Shown in pieces: positions 17,815-26,804 of a stretch of DNA of 64,000 bases. Under the pieces are notes generated by a model, which saw only the letters and a program-made list of their open reading frames with translations, was not told the DNA's origin and did no database searches. Made by a program: the position numbers and the translations under genes. The stretch lies in the NCBI GenBank assembly GCA_946557105.1, contig CAMNSZ010000001.1:62001-126000 (forward strand), given 5' to 3'. Positions within the stretch are counted from its first letter, which is position 1; every line of letters starts with the position of its first letter. The DNA comes from an uncultured Lachnospiraceae bacterium (GTDB taxonomy: Bacteria; Bacillota; Clostridia; Lachnospirales; Lachnospiraceae).

Positions 17815-19089
17815 TCAATTCCCTATATAGCTGATATTCATATCCACATTACCCTTTATACCGTCCACTTTACCCTTTGAGGTATACTGCCACATTTGAT
17901 AATAACCCTGATAAATAGGAACACTGCGGTATTCGGCAAGCCATATGCAATAATTTTCCAGACGTTTTGTCTCCAATCTGTTATTATACCAGTTACGGCT
18001 TCCATACACACCTGCCCTGTAACCGGCATTTTCAATGGTACGGCAAAATGCTTCACAGACTAAGGTCCGCGTCTCAACATCAAGACCGTCCGCCCTTCCG
18101 TCTCCTCCGGCGCCCTCCGTATCAATAAAAATCGGATAATCCAGCTTATACTCCCGGATAAGCTTAAGCACCATGGAAGCCTCCTCCACAGCCTCCACTT
18201 CATTCACTGCCTGCGTAAAGAAATAAATCCCCACGGGCATACCCGCAGCAGCCGCGCCCTTCATATTGGCTTCAAAATAAGGATCCTGTACAAGGCTTCC
18301 GGTGACGGAACCACGATAACCCGCACGCACAATGGCAAATTCCACGCCTGCATTTTTTACCTTATCCCAGTCAATATCGCCGTTCCACTTTGACACGTCT
18401 ATACCCGCCTTGGCTTTACCAGAGGCCGTCTGCAGCTTCTTGATCTCGGACTTGTCCGCGTCTGAACGTGCGTCCTGCTCGGCGCTATCCTCCGCCTCCG
18501 CGTCTATTTCCTCCTCCGTCTTAATCAGCAGAGAAATATCCTCAATAGCCACATACTCTACCTTGTCCTTCACTCTCACACGAGTCTCGTTTATCGGCAC
18601 CTTATAGCCTTCAATGGGCAAAAGCTCCACGAAATACTCACCCGAGTCCAAATCCCCAATATAGATAATACCGTCTTGATCCAAATCCTTGTATTCACCC
18701 ATACCCTCCAGCTTCACATAAAAGCTCTCGCCTGATACCGGAGTTCCCTGCGTATCTACAACCTGCACACGCAAATCCTTCTCCACGGAGGTAACCACCA
18801 AAGAAAGCCTGTTCGCCTGATTCTTCGCCGCTTCAAGAATAGGATTAATCTCCTCGTCAAAAAATGTATTATCCTTCATAAAAGCAGACAGATCATCTCC
18901 GATCTGATTAGACGGCTGCTCCTGCTCGGACGGCGTCTCCTCCGTGCCGTTGTGCGCCAAAGATGATGTCTGCCGGTTCTCTTCACCGGCATTACCCTCC
19001 CGAGGGTTCATCATCAATACCATTATAGAAACCAGCAATATAACCGCCATAGAGCAAAATATTGCGGTTCGTCTCAATTTAGAGTCCAT
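17815..19089 (-). CDS. Membrane-anchored GH25 lysozyme with an Ig-like domain
   Basis: 424 residues: an N-terminal anchor helix ([20 protein letters not shown]), a linker, an SpaA/CarboxypepD-type beta domain (about 95-180, [22 protein letters not shown]), an acidic hinge and a C-terminal GH25 muramidase. GH25 motifs are [14 protein letters not shown] (first catalytic Asp), [33 protein letters not shown] (acid pair) and a closing [20 protein letters not shown]. It cuts MurNAc-GlcNAc bonds outside the cell. The ATG overlaps the rfbA stop by 11 bases with GAGG ahead, so it is translated with rfbA. It may open the wall for glycan export or attachment. Confidence 0.9.
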   Translation of the reverse strand: MDSKLRRTAIFCSMAVILLVSIMVLMMNPREGNAGEENRQTSSLAHNGTEETPSEQEQPSNQIGDDLSAFMKDNTFFDEEINPILEAAKNQANRLSLVVTSVEKDLRVQVVDTQGTPVSGESFYVKLEGMGEYKDLDQDGIIYIGDLDSGEYFVELLPIEGYKVPINETRVRVKDKVEYVAIEDISLLIKTEEEIDAEAEDSAEQDARSDADKSEIKKLQTASGKAKAGIDVSKWNGDIDWDKVKNAGVEFAIVRAGYRGSVTGSLVQDPYFEANMKGAAAAGMPVGIYFFTQAVNEVEAVEEASMVLKLIREYKLDYPIFIDTEGAGGDGRADGLDVETRTLVCEAFCRTIENAGYRAGVYGSRNWYNNRLETKRLENYCIWLAEYRSVPIYQGYYQMWQYTSKGKVDGIKGNVDMNISYIGN

Positions 19090-19948
19090 TCGCTACCTCA
19101 ACTAAATATTTACCGTAATTGGTCTTCATCAGCGGTTTTGCAAGTTTTAACAGCTGTTCTTTATCAATAAATCCTCTCTTGTATGCAATTTCCTCAATAC
19201 AGGAAATATAAAGTCCCTGCCTTTTTTGAAATGCCGCGACAAAATCCGAGGCGTCCAAGAGAGCATCGTGATTGCCCGTATCCAGCCATGCAAAGCCCCG
19301 CCCCAAGGTTTCCACATGTAAAGAGCCTCGCTCCAAATACACATTATTGATACTCGTAATCTCTATTTCCCCTCTGGCGGAGGGTTTTACATTCCTTGCT
19401 ATCTCCACCACGTCATTGTCATAAAAATACAAACCCGGAACGGCATAGTTGCTTTTCGGATTTTCCGGCTTCTCCTCTATGGAAAGCGCCCTGCCGCTTT
19501 CGTCAAACTCGACCACCCCGTACTCTCTGGGGTCTCTCACATAATAACCAAAAATCGTAGCGCCCTTCTCTCTTGCCGCCACCTCGCGAAGCACTCTGGA
19601 AAAGCTTTGTCCGTAAAAAATATTATCTCCCAGCACCAACGCCACACGGTGGTCGCCGATAAACTCGGCTCCGATAATAAACGCGTCTGCAAGTCCCCTC
19701 GGAGTCTCCTGTACCGCATATGAAATCTCCATCCCAAGCTGGTTCCCGTCGCCTAACAATTCCTTAAACACAGGCAAATCCCTTGGCGTTGATATAATAA
19801 GAACCTCCCTTATTCCCGCAAGCATCAGAGTAGACAACGGATAATAAATCATCGGCTTATCATACACCGGCATAATCTGCTTGGAAATTGCTTTCGTAAG
19901 CGGATAAAGTCTGGTTCCGGAGCCTCCTGCCAATACAATACCTTTCAT
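19079..19948 (-). CDS. rfbA: Glucose-1-phosphate thymidylyltransferase
   Basis: Makes dTDP-glucose from dTTP and glucose-1-phosphate, the entry step to dTDP-deoxysugars. The nucleotidyltransferase signature [23 protein letters not shown] is split here as [16 protein letters not shown] then [20 protein letters not shown] (metal Asp) and [13 protein letters not shown] are also intact. The length of 289 matches RmlA. The ATG at 19948 has a near-perfect AAAGGAGG 7 bases ahead; the frame extends 12 codons further into the promoter and is not translated there. It is the first gene of the exporter operon. Confidence 0.96.
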   Translation of the reverse strand: MKGIVLAGGSGTRLYPLTKAISKQIMPVYDKPMIYYPLSTLMLAGIREVLIISTPRDLPVFKELLGDGNQLGMEISYAVQETPRGLADAFIIGAEFIGDHRVALVLGDNIFYGQSFSRVLREVAAREKGATIFGYYVRDPREYGVVEFDESGRALSIEEKPENPKSNYAVPGLYFYDNDVVEIARNVKPSARGEIEITSINNVYLERGSLHVETLGRGFAWLDTGNHDALLDASDFVAAFQKRQGLYISCIEEIAYKRGFIDKEQLLKLAKPLMKTNYGKYLVEVANGL

Positions 19949-19972
19949 AACCAATCCTCCTTTATCACCTTT

Positions 19973-20000
19973 ATTATAACACACTGAATGGGAACGACAA
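19973..20000 (-). promoter_or_regulatory. Promoter of the rfbA-led exporter operon
   Basis: Minus strand: -35 TTGTCG (19995-20000), 16-base spacer, consensus -10 TATAAT (19973-19978), about 25 bases before the rfbA ATG. The -35 box lies inside the 11-bp palindrome at 19987-20014. Confidence 0.6.
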
Positions 20001-20014
20001 GAATCGTTCCCATT
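19987..20014. promoter_or_regulatory. 11-bp palindrome between rfbB and rfbA (operator or terminator)
   Basis: AATGGGAACGA and its exact complement are separated by a 6-base loop, CAAGAA. It sits in the 85-base gap after rfbB and covers the -35 of the rfbA promoter. In the direction of transcription it is followed by CAGTGTG, not a T run, so it is a poor intrinsic terminator for rfbB. A protein-binding operator is an alternative. Confidence 0.5.
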
Positions 20015-20033
20015 TTAAAAACCCTATTTTCTT

Positions 20034-21116
20034 TTACTTTCCATACATTTCTTCATAATATTTCTGATAATCGCCGTTTGTCACATTCTTCATCCAATCT
20101 TCGTGCTCGAAGAACCAGACAATAGTCTTCCTTATTCCCTCTTTAAACATTGTCTCCGGCTCCCAGCCTATTTCTTTCTTTATCTTATCGGGGGCAATGG
20201 CATAACGCCGGTCATGCCCCTTTCTGTCTTCCACATAGGTAATTAAATCTCTGCTCACCAAAGCCTTTCTGGGATCGTTGTCGGAAAGCATTTCCTGCAG
20301 GGTATCTATTATAATGTTTATAATCTCAATGTTCTGCTTCTCGTTATGTCCGCCTATATTGTAGGTTTCAAATAATCTTCCCTGTTCCTGCACCATGTCG
20401 ATTGCCTTGGCATGATCCTCCACATACAGCCAGTCGCGCACATTCCTGCCGTCGCCATACACCGGAAGCTTCTTACCCTGTAGGGCATTGTTGATAATCA
20501 GGGGAATCAGCTTCTCCGGGAACTGATAAGGTCCGTAATTGTTGGAGCAATTGGTAATATTTGCCGGGAAACGGTAGGTATCCATATACGCCTTCACCAG
20601 CATGTCCGAGCCCGCCTTGCTTGCCGAATAGGGGCTGTGCGGAGCATAAGGGGTTGTCTCATAGAAAAAAGCATTGTCGTCATCCGGAAGGGAGCCGTAT
20701 ACTTCATCCGTGGATACATGCAAAAACTTCTTATCCTCCTTAAAGCTCCCATCGGGCAGCTCCCACGCCGCTTTGGCACAGTTGAGCATTACTGCGGTTC
20801 CTAAAACATTGGTCTGTATAAAAACCTCCGGATTCCGAATGCTTCTGTCCACATGACTCTCAGCTGCAAAATGTACTACGCGGTCAATATCATTTTCCGC
20901 AAAAATTCTGCTGATTGCCTCCTTGTCACAGATGTCGGCGCGCACAAAGGTATAGTTATCCCTTTTCTCCACATCCTTTAAGTTTTCCAGATTACCCGCG
21001 TAGGTAAGCGCGTCTACATTAATAATACGAATATCGTCTCCATATTTCCCGAACATATAATGAATATAGTTGGAGCCGATAAAGCCCGCTCCTCCGGTAA
21101 CTAAATAATTTCTCAT
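20034..21116 (-). CDS. rfbB: dTDP-glucose 4,6-dehydratase
   Basis: Converts dTDP-glucose to dTDP-4-keto-6-deoxyglucose, the shared precursor for rhamnose and for the WecE-type aminotransferase encoded at 31142-32272. An extended SDR: NAD loop VTGGAGFIGSNY, STDEVYG, and the YxxxK pair in PYSASKAGSD, followed by NCSNNYGPYQFPEKLIP and GDGRNVRDWLYVEDH. At 360 residues it is normal. The ATG at 21116 has AAAGGA about 11 bases ahead. The frame continues 37 codons upstream without a ribosome site and is discounted. Confidence 0.96.
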   Translation of the reverse strand: MRNYLVTGGAGFIGSNYIHYMFGKYGDDIRIINVDALTYAGNLENLKDVEKRDNYTFVRADICDKEAISRIFAENDIDRVVHFAAESHVDRSIRNPEVFIQTNVLGTAVMLNCAKAAWELPDGSFKEDKKFLHVSTDEVYGSLPDDDNAFFYETTPYAPHSPYSASKAGSDMLVKAYMDTYRFPANITNCSNNYGPYQFPEKLIPLIINNALQGKKLPVYGDGRNVRDWLYVEDHAKAIDMVQEQGRLFETYNIGGHNEKQNIEIINIIIDTLQEMLSDNDPRKALVSRDLITYVEDRKGHDRRYAIAPDKIKKEIGWEPETMFKEGIRKTIVWFFEHEDWMKNVTNGDYQKYYEEMYGK

Positions 21117-21289
21117 TTTATATCCATTCCTTTCCCGCACGAACCCTTCCCCTGTTGAAGAGGGCTCGGATGCGTAAAATTCCGAAATTTCTTCAAAGCC
21201 TTGATTAACGCCGCTCCTTTGGCACAATTTACGCCTGCCGACGGTTGCCGTTCATTGGTATAAAAAACTGTCATTTTTTGCCATAGATA

Positions 21290-21298
21290 ATTATAACA
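21290..21298 (-). promoter_or_regulatory. Extended -10 promoter upstream of rfbB
   Basis: TGTTATAAT on the minus strand (TGnTATAAT) about 175 bases before the rfbB ATG; no good -35 at 17 bases. The leader that follows contains an 8-bp hairpin with arms CGAGCCCT and AGGGTTCG near 21140-21170 that could act on rfbB translation or transcription. Confidence 0.4.
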
Positions 21299-21360
21299 TG
21301 GGGATCTCTATATTGGCTATAAATTTCTTCCGAATCAGGTCAAATAAATTCTTTGCCAAA

Positions 21361-24300
21361 TCAATAGCCCAGATAACTTAAATTCAAATCCACGTTGCCG
21401 CTAATACCGCTTACTTTTCCGGTAGATTTATACTGCCACAAATCATACCTTCCCGTGTAGGTAGGCGACGCCGCATATTGTGCAAGCCATATTTTATAAG
21501 CGTTTAAGGCGCTTGCATCAATTTTCTCCGTAAGCCACGTCTTGTTGGCATAGATTCCTGCCGTATACCCTGCGCTTTGAATCGTTTCGCAGAACGCCTT
21601 ACACACTGCCGTTCTTGTTTCCTTACTTATCTTATCTCCACGGCCGCCGCTTGCTTCCACATCCAAAAATACCGGATAGGAAATTTTATAATTCTTTATT
21701 TTTTCCAATACATAGGACGCCTCGTATACTGCTTCCACCTCATCCACTGCCTGAGTGAAGAAATAAACTCCAACCTTTAACCCTGCGTTTGAGGCTCCTT
21801 TTATGTTCTCCGCAAATTTGGGATCCTCAATTAGCATACCCTGCGACGAGCCTCTATATCCGCAACGAATAATTACATAAGAGACGCCGGAATTTTTCAC
21901 TGCTTCCCAATCGATTTTGCCGTTCCACTTTGACACGTCGATTCCCATTGTTCCGGAACCTGTCACCAACGAACCGTCGCTGGCAAAATTATATTTTGCG
22001 CCTTGAATAATCTGTTCCCCTGTAACCTTCTTCCCGGAAGCGTCAAAATAGAATACCTTACCGTCAATAGTCTGCCAGCCTGTGTATTTTACCTCGCCCT
22101 TTATAAAGAATTTTTCAGCCGTATAGTAATCTGCGTAAACTGCCTCTCTGTATGCCTCATTCTCTAAAACATACAACAGCCTGCCGCTTCCATCCTTTAG
22201 TCTGGTAGATTTATCCTCCTTGGGATTGGGCTTTACCGTTACGGCGCAGGTTGCCGTAACCGTTTCCCCGTTCTCCGTATACTTTACCGTGATAACGGCG
22301 CTTCCCTCTTGTACGGCCGTTATGACTACCGCACGCTTATCAACGGCAACCGTGGCAACCCGCGTATCCGAAGATTCCGCCGTTACAGGCGTATCCGTCA
22401 CGGCATTGGAAATCTTTGCATTAATAGTCACAGGCACTGATATATATACTGTCGCAGACGTCTTATCCAAAGCTATTGTCTTCTGTCCGGTCACCTTCAC
22501 GTTGATTACGGCATTTGCAGCGGTAGCGGCGTCGCCTCCCTTGTAATTTGCCGTAACCGTAACAATGGTATCTCCTGCGGCAACGCCATTGATTGTAACC
22601 GTGCCCGCCGAATCCACGGAGGCAGTGGCGACGGCGGTATTTCCGGAAGCCGCCGTATACACTAATTCTCTTCCCTCACTAAAGCCTGCGGGCGTTGCCT
22701 TCGCCGTCACCTTCGCACCCATTGCCACATTTAATACATTTTTATCAACCGTGAGCTTTCCAGCCGCATCACTGACCGTTACACTGCATGTTCCCGTCAG
22801 ACTGGTTCCCACATTGTTTCCGCTGACATCCGTCACTGCAGCCTCATAGGAAATCAAGGCCGTTCCCGCGCTAAGCGCAGTTACCGTAACGCTCTTTCCG
22901 CTTCCCTCCACCTTGGCAACGCTCGGATTACTGCTTTTCCATGTAATAGCGCTTGGAGCTATCTCTGTCGTGCCGTCCATGCACTTTGCTGTCACCGTGA
23001 CGCTGCCGCCAACCGTAAGACTCTGACTGGAGGGCGTGATATTTGAGGTATATGCCGTACGTAAAAAATTCTTTTTGTTTACCGCAATGGTAAAGGGATC
23101 CGGAATAGTACTCTTAGACACCTCCGTGTAGGTGTTTACCGTGGAGGTGCTCTCCACCCAAGCCACCGTATCCTCTAAAACTGATTCCACTACAGTCTCG
23201 TTTTTCTTGGTATCCTCAACGGAGGCGTTGATTTCAGACTCCTTCTTCACCTCGCCGCTGACGTCCACCTTTTTATATGTGATTTCTTTTTTTACCTCAA
23301 TAAGCTGGCTTGCGGTGGGAATCGTATAATCGGAATATCTGTCCTCCGTCAAAGCGTTCATTGCCACCTTATAGCTTCCGGGCGTTATATTTTTTTCGTA
23401 AATAATACCGTCCATATCGCTGTCCGACCATATTTCACTTTTCCCATCCGGCTTGGTGACGGAAACGGAAAAGGGTATGTTGGCTATCAATTTGCCAGTG
23501 TCCTTATTAGTAAATTTAATCTTTAAATCCTTCTGCACAGAGGTAAGATTAAAGGAAACCGTCACCTCTTTATCAAATTCTGCCTCGTTATAATCCTTAT
23601 TTTCCTTTTCTTCCTTCTGCTGCTCGTCTACTACATCGGCAGCCGCCTGCTTTGCCCGCTCTGCATCGGCAAGAGCCAATAGCCCCTTCTCGCCTATCAG
23701 CTCCAAATCCTGCAGCTGTGTGCCCACGCTCACAAAATCGGCAACCTGATCGGACACCACCTTTGCGCTGACATATATCCCTCCGGTAATAACGGCAAAA
23801 AGCAAGACCACCGCGCCCAGCCCTACTATCACGCGATCCATAACTGCAGTATTCCTGAATTTTTCCAAAAGAGCGCTGCCTCCCGCTTTTGACTTTTTCC
23901 TTTTATGCGCATCAAAAGCCTTTCCTGCAGCGTAATATTCCTCCTCTTCCAAATCTTCTTGGGCGTAATATTCTTCCTCGTCCTCCTGATTTTCCTCCAT
24001 ATAGTACTCTTCTTCCGTAAATTCCTCCTGCGCGTAGTATCCTTCCTCGTCTATCGGAGTCTCCTGCGCATAATAGCCTTCTTCTGCCGGTTCTTCCTCC
24101 GCATAGTACTCTTCTTCCTGATTCTCCTCTACATAATATTCTTTCTCTTCCTGCAAGTCTTCCTCTGCATAGTACTCTCCCTCTTCAATCAGGTCTTCCT
24201 CCGCATAATATTCTTCCCCTTCTTCCGGAGTCTCCTGCGCATAATAATCTTCTTCGTATTCGAGGTTCTCCTGCGCATAGCAATTTTCTTCGTATTCCGG

Positions 24301-24516
24301 ATTCCCCTGCGCATAGTAATTTTCTTCGTATTCCAGATTCCCCTGCGCATAGCGTTCCTCTTCCATATCCTCCCCGACGTAGTATTCTTCCTCCTCCGTC
24401 AAGTCTTCTTCCGAATAATACTCTTCTCCCGCATCCCAATCAATGCCGTCCTCGTCATACTCATATTCGTTCCACTTTTCATAAGGTTTCTTTGTATGCT
24501 TAAACAATTTCTTCAT
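21361..24516 (-). CDS. Large membrane-anchored GH25 lysozyme with Tyr/Glu repeat tail, Big2 domains and cell-wall-binding repeats
   Basis: 1,051 residues. Residues about 32-199 are some 15 acidic repeats of 10-12 residues (type EYYAEEDLxEE / YYAQE). A basic patch (AHKRKKSK) and one helix (about 229-254, VIVGLGAVVLLFAVITGGIY) follow, so the repeats should lie in the cytoplasm. Outside are a SpaA/Ig-like domain (DSDMDGIIYEKNITPGSYKV), three Big2-type domains (about 500-780), glucan/choline-binding-type repeats (TGWQTIDGKVFYFDASG) and a GH25 domain with [22 protein letters not shown] and LWQYKSTGKVSG. The muramidase is intact by motif. The family is common; the repeat tail is not. It has its own promoter. 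Confidence 0.9.
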   Translation of the reverse strand: MKKLFKHTKKPYEKWNEYEYDEDGIDWDAGEEYYSEEDLTEEEEYYVGEDMEEERYAQGNLEYEENYYAQGNPEYEENCYAQENLEYEEDYYAQETPEEGEEYYAEEDLIEEGEYYAEEDLQEEKEYYVEENQEEEYYAEEEPAEEGYYAQETPIDEEGYYAQEEFTEEEYYMEENQEDEEEYYAQEDLEEEEYYAAGKAFDAHKRKKSKAGGSALLEKFRNTAVMDRVIVGLGAVVLLFAVITGGIYVSAKVVSDQVADFVSVGTQLQDLELIGEKGLLALADAERAKQAAADVVDEQQKEEKENKDYNEAEFDKEVTVSFNLTSVQKDLKIKFTNKDTGKLIANIPFSVSVTKPDGKSEIWSDSDMDGIIYEKNITPGSYKVAMNALTEDRYSDYTIPTASQLIEVKKEITYKKVDVSGEVKKESEINASVEDTKKNETVVESVLEDTVAWVESTSTVNTYTEVSKSTIPDPFTIAVNKKNFLRTAYTSNITPSSQSLTVGGSVTVTAKCMDGTTEIAPSAITWKSSNPSVAKVEGSGKSVTVTALSAGTALISYEAAVTDVSGNNVGTSLTGTCSVTVSDAAGKLTVDKNVLNVAMGAKVTAKATPAGFSEGRELVYTAASGNTAVATASVDSAGTVTINGVAAGDTIVTVTANYKGGDAATAANAVINVKVTGQKTIALDKTSATVYISVPVTINAKISNAVTDTPVTAESSDTRVATVAVDKRAVVITAVQEGSAVITVKYTENGETVTATCAVTVKPNPKEDKSTRLKDGSGRLLYVLENEAYREAVYADYYTAEKFFIKGEVKYTGWQTIDGKVFYFDASGKKVTGEQIIQGAKYNFASDGSLVTGSGTMGIDVSKWNGKIDWEAVKNSGVSYVIIRCGYRGSSQGMLIEDPKFAENIKGASNAGLKVGVYFFTQAVDEVEAVYEASYVLEKIKNYKISYPVFLDVEASGGRGDKISKETRTAVCKAFCETIQSAGYTAGIYANKTWLTEKIDASALNAYKIWLAQYAASPTYTGRYDLWQYKSTGKVSGISGNVDLNLSYLGY
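23920..24423 (-). repeat. Coding repeat array: about 15 Tyr/Glu-rich units
   Basis: DNA encoding about 15 imperfect 10-12 residue units centred on YY (EYYSEEDL, EYYVGED, NYYAQGN, EYYAEED and so on). Unit length varies in whole codons, so the frame is always kept, consistent with slippage or unequal crossing-over. Confidence 0.85.
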
Positions 24517-24595
24517 GTAAACTTCCCTTCCAAATATGTAAAATAAACTGTTATAGTCTTAAATCATTCTACCTTACTTTTAACAATTCTGTAAC

Positions 24596-24624
24596 ATTAT
24601 AACATTGTAAATTTTGCACTTCAA
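24596..24624 (-). promoter_or_regulatory. Promoter of the large GH25 gene
   Basis: Minus strand: -35 TTGAAG (24619-24624), 17-base spacer, consensus -10 TATAAT (24596-24601). The expected leader is about 70 bases, ending in a GGAAGGGAAG ribosome site. Confidence 0.7.
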
Positions 24625-24753
24625 GGCATATTGCCATTTCTTCATAATTTCTTAAAGTCTTTTTAATATTAATAATGTGGACATTCCTTCCATATAATAG
24701 TAAAATAAAAAAGTGCCGCAACCGATACTTCACAAAAGCTCCGCATTCTTCCC

Positions 24754-24782
24754 TTGCAAGGACGAAATTTCCTAAATACAAT
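24754..24782 (+). promoter_or_regulatory. Promoter of the plus-strand SGNH-like gene
   Basis: -35 TTGCAA (24754-24759), 17-base spacer, -10 TACAAT (24777-24782). The start codon lies about 70 bases beyond, after GGAGG at 24844. Confidence 0.5.
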
Positions 24783-24859
24783 AAATATAAATCAAATTCC
24801 TATTCAACCGATTAGTCAAACAGCTTCAAAGCAAAGAATTTATGGAGGATTAAAATAAT

Positions 24860-26011
24860 TTGAAACAGCAGAATTCACCTCTCCATCATATACCCGATTT
24901 AGATATCATAGACTTGGAAGATGATGGCGCCTTAAACGAAAGCCTTAACAACACTGACGACTCCTTACAGAATATTTCTTTGGAGGAGCCGAAGGATTAC
25001 GATACGTCTTTGGAGGACGATATGGCGGAAATACCCGTCAAAAGAAAGCTTCCTCCATTTATCAATATACATGTAATTTTTTTCATTGTGTTGATCGCTT
25101 TAATATCCGGAATTTTTTTCAGCCTAAAGAACTGGGGCGTAAAGGTCGATCTGGATGAAATTTTCAAGGACGGACAAGGGGAATACAGTGATACCTTAGA
25201 CAGCTTTCTGCCTCTTATGAATAACAGCGGTAATAATCCGGCTGACGACGGCGTTACCAACATTGTGTGCTTTGGCAACGCCCCCTTTGCCGACGACAGG
25301 GAATCGGAGGATAGCCTTGCCAATCTAATAGCAAAGGAAGCGGACGCCAACGTATATAATTGCTCTATAGGAGCAAGCTATCTGGCTGCGCTGAATCCCT
25401 ACTTTGATTCCAGCGTGCAGCCTCTGGACGCTTACAATTTCTATTGGCTGGTATCTCTTGCGGTAACCAAAGAAATAGATTACTTTTTTGAAGAAGCCGA
25501 ACGCCATTTGGGAGACGCCACACCCCCTGAAGCCGACGAGGTATTCAGGACGCTGACCACCCTTGATTTTAACACGGTGGACGTTGTCGTGATTATGTAC
25601 GACGCCAGCGATTATCTCGCCGGACATCCTATGTATAACGACGCCAACAACACGGACATCTCATACTTTACAGGCAATATGGAGGCCGGTATTGAATTGA
25701 TTAAGGCAAATTATCCCCACATTCGTATCATTGTTCTCTCTCCGGCCTATGCCTTTGCAGTGGATGACGACGGTCAGTATGTGAGCAGCGATCTTAAGAC
25801 CTATGGAGGAATGGATGTACTTTCCACTTATGTGATAAAGCAATCCGATTCCGCCGCTCTGCAATCCGTCAGTTTTGTTGATAATCTTTACGGTACGATT
25901 CATGAGGACAACGCCAGAGAATATCTTGTCGATAACCTTCATCTCAATGCGAAGGGACGCCGCGCCGTGGCAAAACGCTTTATGGAAGCGTTGAATTTCT
26001 ATAACGATTAA
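24860..26011 (+). CDS. Membrane-anchored SGNH-fold protein lacking the catalytic serine
   Basis: 383 residues from a TTG start with GGAGG 11 bases ahead. A very acidic cytoplasmic tail (1-60) ends in PVKRK, then one helix (VIFFIVLIALISGIFF) and an extracytoplasmic domain. It is collinear with the SGNH hydrolases at 35040 and 49342, but block I reads CFGNAPF (G139-N140-A141) where they have LGDSIMG and FGDSVIG. The block III GLNDY of its relatives reads DASDY here. The D-x-x-H motif is kept (DNLHLN). Serine and oxyanion Asn are thus missing: a pseudo-esterase, or a carbohydrate-binding relative. It may modulate or scaffold the active paralogues. Confidence 0.75.
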   Translation: MKQQNSPLHHIPDLDIIDLEDDGALNESLNNTDDSLQNISLEEPKDYDTSLEDDMAEIPVKRKLPPFINIHVIFFIVLIALISGIFFSLKNWGVKVDLDEIFKDGQGEYSDTLDSFLPLMNNSGNNPADDGVTNIVCFGNAPFADDRESEDSLANLIAKEADANVYNCSIGASYLAALNPYFDSSVQPLDAYNFYWLVSLAVTKEIDYFFEEAERHLGDATPPEADEVFRTLTTLDFNTVDVVVIMYDASDYLAGHPMYNDANNTDISYFTGNMEAGIELIKANYPHIRIIVLSPAYAFAVDDDGQYVSSDLKTYGGMDVLSTYVIKQSDSAALQSVSFVDNLYGTIHEDNAREYLVDNLHLNAKGRRAVAKRFMEALNFYND

Positions 26012-26047
26012 TAAAAATCAAAACGCCGCGCGATTCAGCGCGGCGTT
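26010..26047. terminator. Terminator between convergent genes
   Basis: Perfect 10-bp stem AACGCCGCGC (26022-26031) with a 6-base loop. On the minus strand it is followed by a T-rich tract (TTTTGATTTTTATT), making it a good minus-strand terminator. The stem includes the last codons and stop of the minus-strand gene ending at 26035. In the plus direction it follows the SGNH-like stop by about 10 bases but lacks a T tract. Confidence 0.75.
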
Positions 26048-26781
26048 AAACCAAAATTCATAGTCGTATCCTTATAAATAACATATCCGTCTATAAAGTC
26101 AAATATTTCATAGTCATAATCAGACATATCTCCTTTTAACGGTTTTGTCTGTGATAATACCACATAGTGGCAGCCATAATATTTAGCTTCACCCGCCAAA
26201 GCCTCTACATCAATTTCGTCCGCCGTCATCATAGCGTGTAATTCAAAATAATTTGCGTCTCTTCCATAAGGCATACATACCACCGGGGAATATTGTCTCA
26301 CATACAAAAGAAATTCATCGGGAAATACCGCCATCACCTCCCTGCCCTCAATCTTGATGGCGTCGCACACATCTACCACCGCCTGCGGCACATGATAGAC
26401 ATTTTCGGCAAGACTAAATAGAGGATTACTGTACACCAGCTTTCCCGAAACCACTATAACCGAAATTGCCACGGCTCCAAAACATACCCTTTTTCTCCCC
26501 TGCAGATTGTTCAACATACATACAAGCGTATAAGCAATTACCGGCGCTACCGGCAGAAGCCAACAAATCCTGAAATAAATCTCGTCTCCCAAAAACCTGT
26601 AAAAAAGCTTGGAAAATAACGGGTTAAAATACAAAAGCAGGATGATGACAGGCACATATATAAATAATATCCGCATGGGCTTTTTTTTCTCGTTTATAAA
26701 CAGATATATCAACGCCAGCAAGAACCATATTGTAATAAGCCCTGTTCCCATATACTTCTGAAATATCTCCGTCACATTCAT
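26035..26781 (-). CDS. Membrane protein, C-terminal half of a two-gene GT-C-like pair
   Basis: About 248 residues: four to five membrane helices, then an extracytoplasmic domain of about 110 residues (VVDVCDAIK to the end) of the sort that closes large GT-C/YfhO-like proteins. The gene before it (26805-27866) supplies the helical first half. ATG at 26781 has GGGGAAG 5 bases ahead, so it is separately translated. The two genes are in different frames and both frames have stops in the gap, so a single recent frameshift does not explain the split. Function unknown; a sugar transferase half is inference. Confidence 0.55.
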   Translation of the reverse strand: MNVTEIFQKYMGTGLITIWFLLALIYLFINEKKKPMRILFIYVPVIILLLYFNPLFSKLFYRFLGDEIYFRICWLLPVAPVIAYTLVCMLNNLQGRKRVCFGAVAISVIVVSGKLVYSNPLFSLAENVYHVPQAVVDVCDAIKIEGREVMAVFPDEFLLYVRQYSPVVCMPYGRDANYFELHAMMTADEIDVEALAGEAKYYGCHYVVLSQTKPLKGDMSDYDYEIFDFIDGYVIYKDTTMNFGLTPR

Positions 26782-26804
26782 ATACACTTCCCCAACCCTT
26801 CAGA

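Larger units (their letters stand above)
24517..24859. other. Divergent intergenic region (343 bases)
   Basis: A+T-rich region between the minus-strand GH25 gene and the plus-strand SGNH-like gene. It holds one good promoter in each direction (listed separately). A 70-codon minus-strand frame inside it overlaps the promoters and is not called. Confidence 0.7.

Noticed and set aside
23920..24423. Regularly spaced short DNA repeats resembling a CRISPR array
   Set aside because: The units are coding, 30-36 bases with no spacer/repeat division, and keep one reading frame.
23905..24546. 213-codon plus-strand frame, very hydrophobic
   Set aside because: Mirror of the Tyr/Glu repeat codons on the other strand; the Ile/Leu/Phe-rich product is an artefact.
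24569..24781. 70-codon minus-strand frame
   Set aside because: Covers the divergent promoter region; no ribosome site and no recognisable product.
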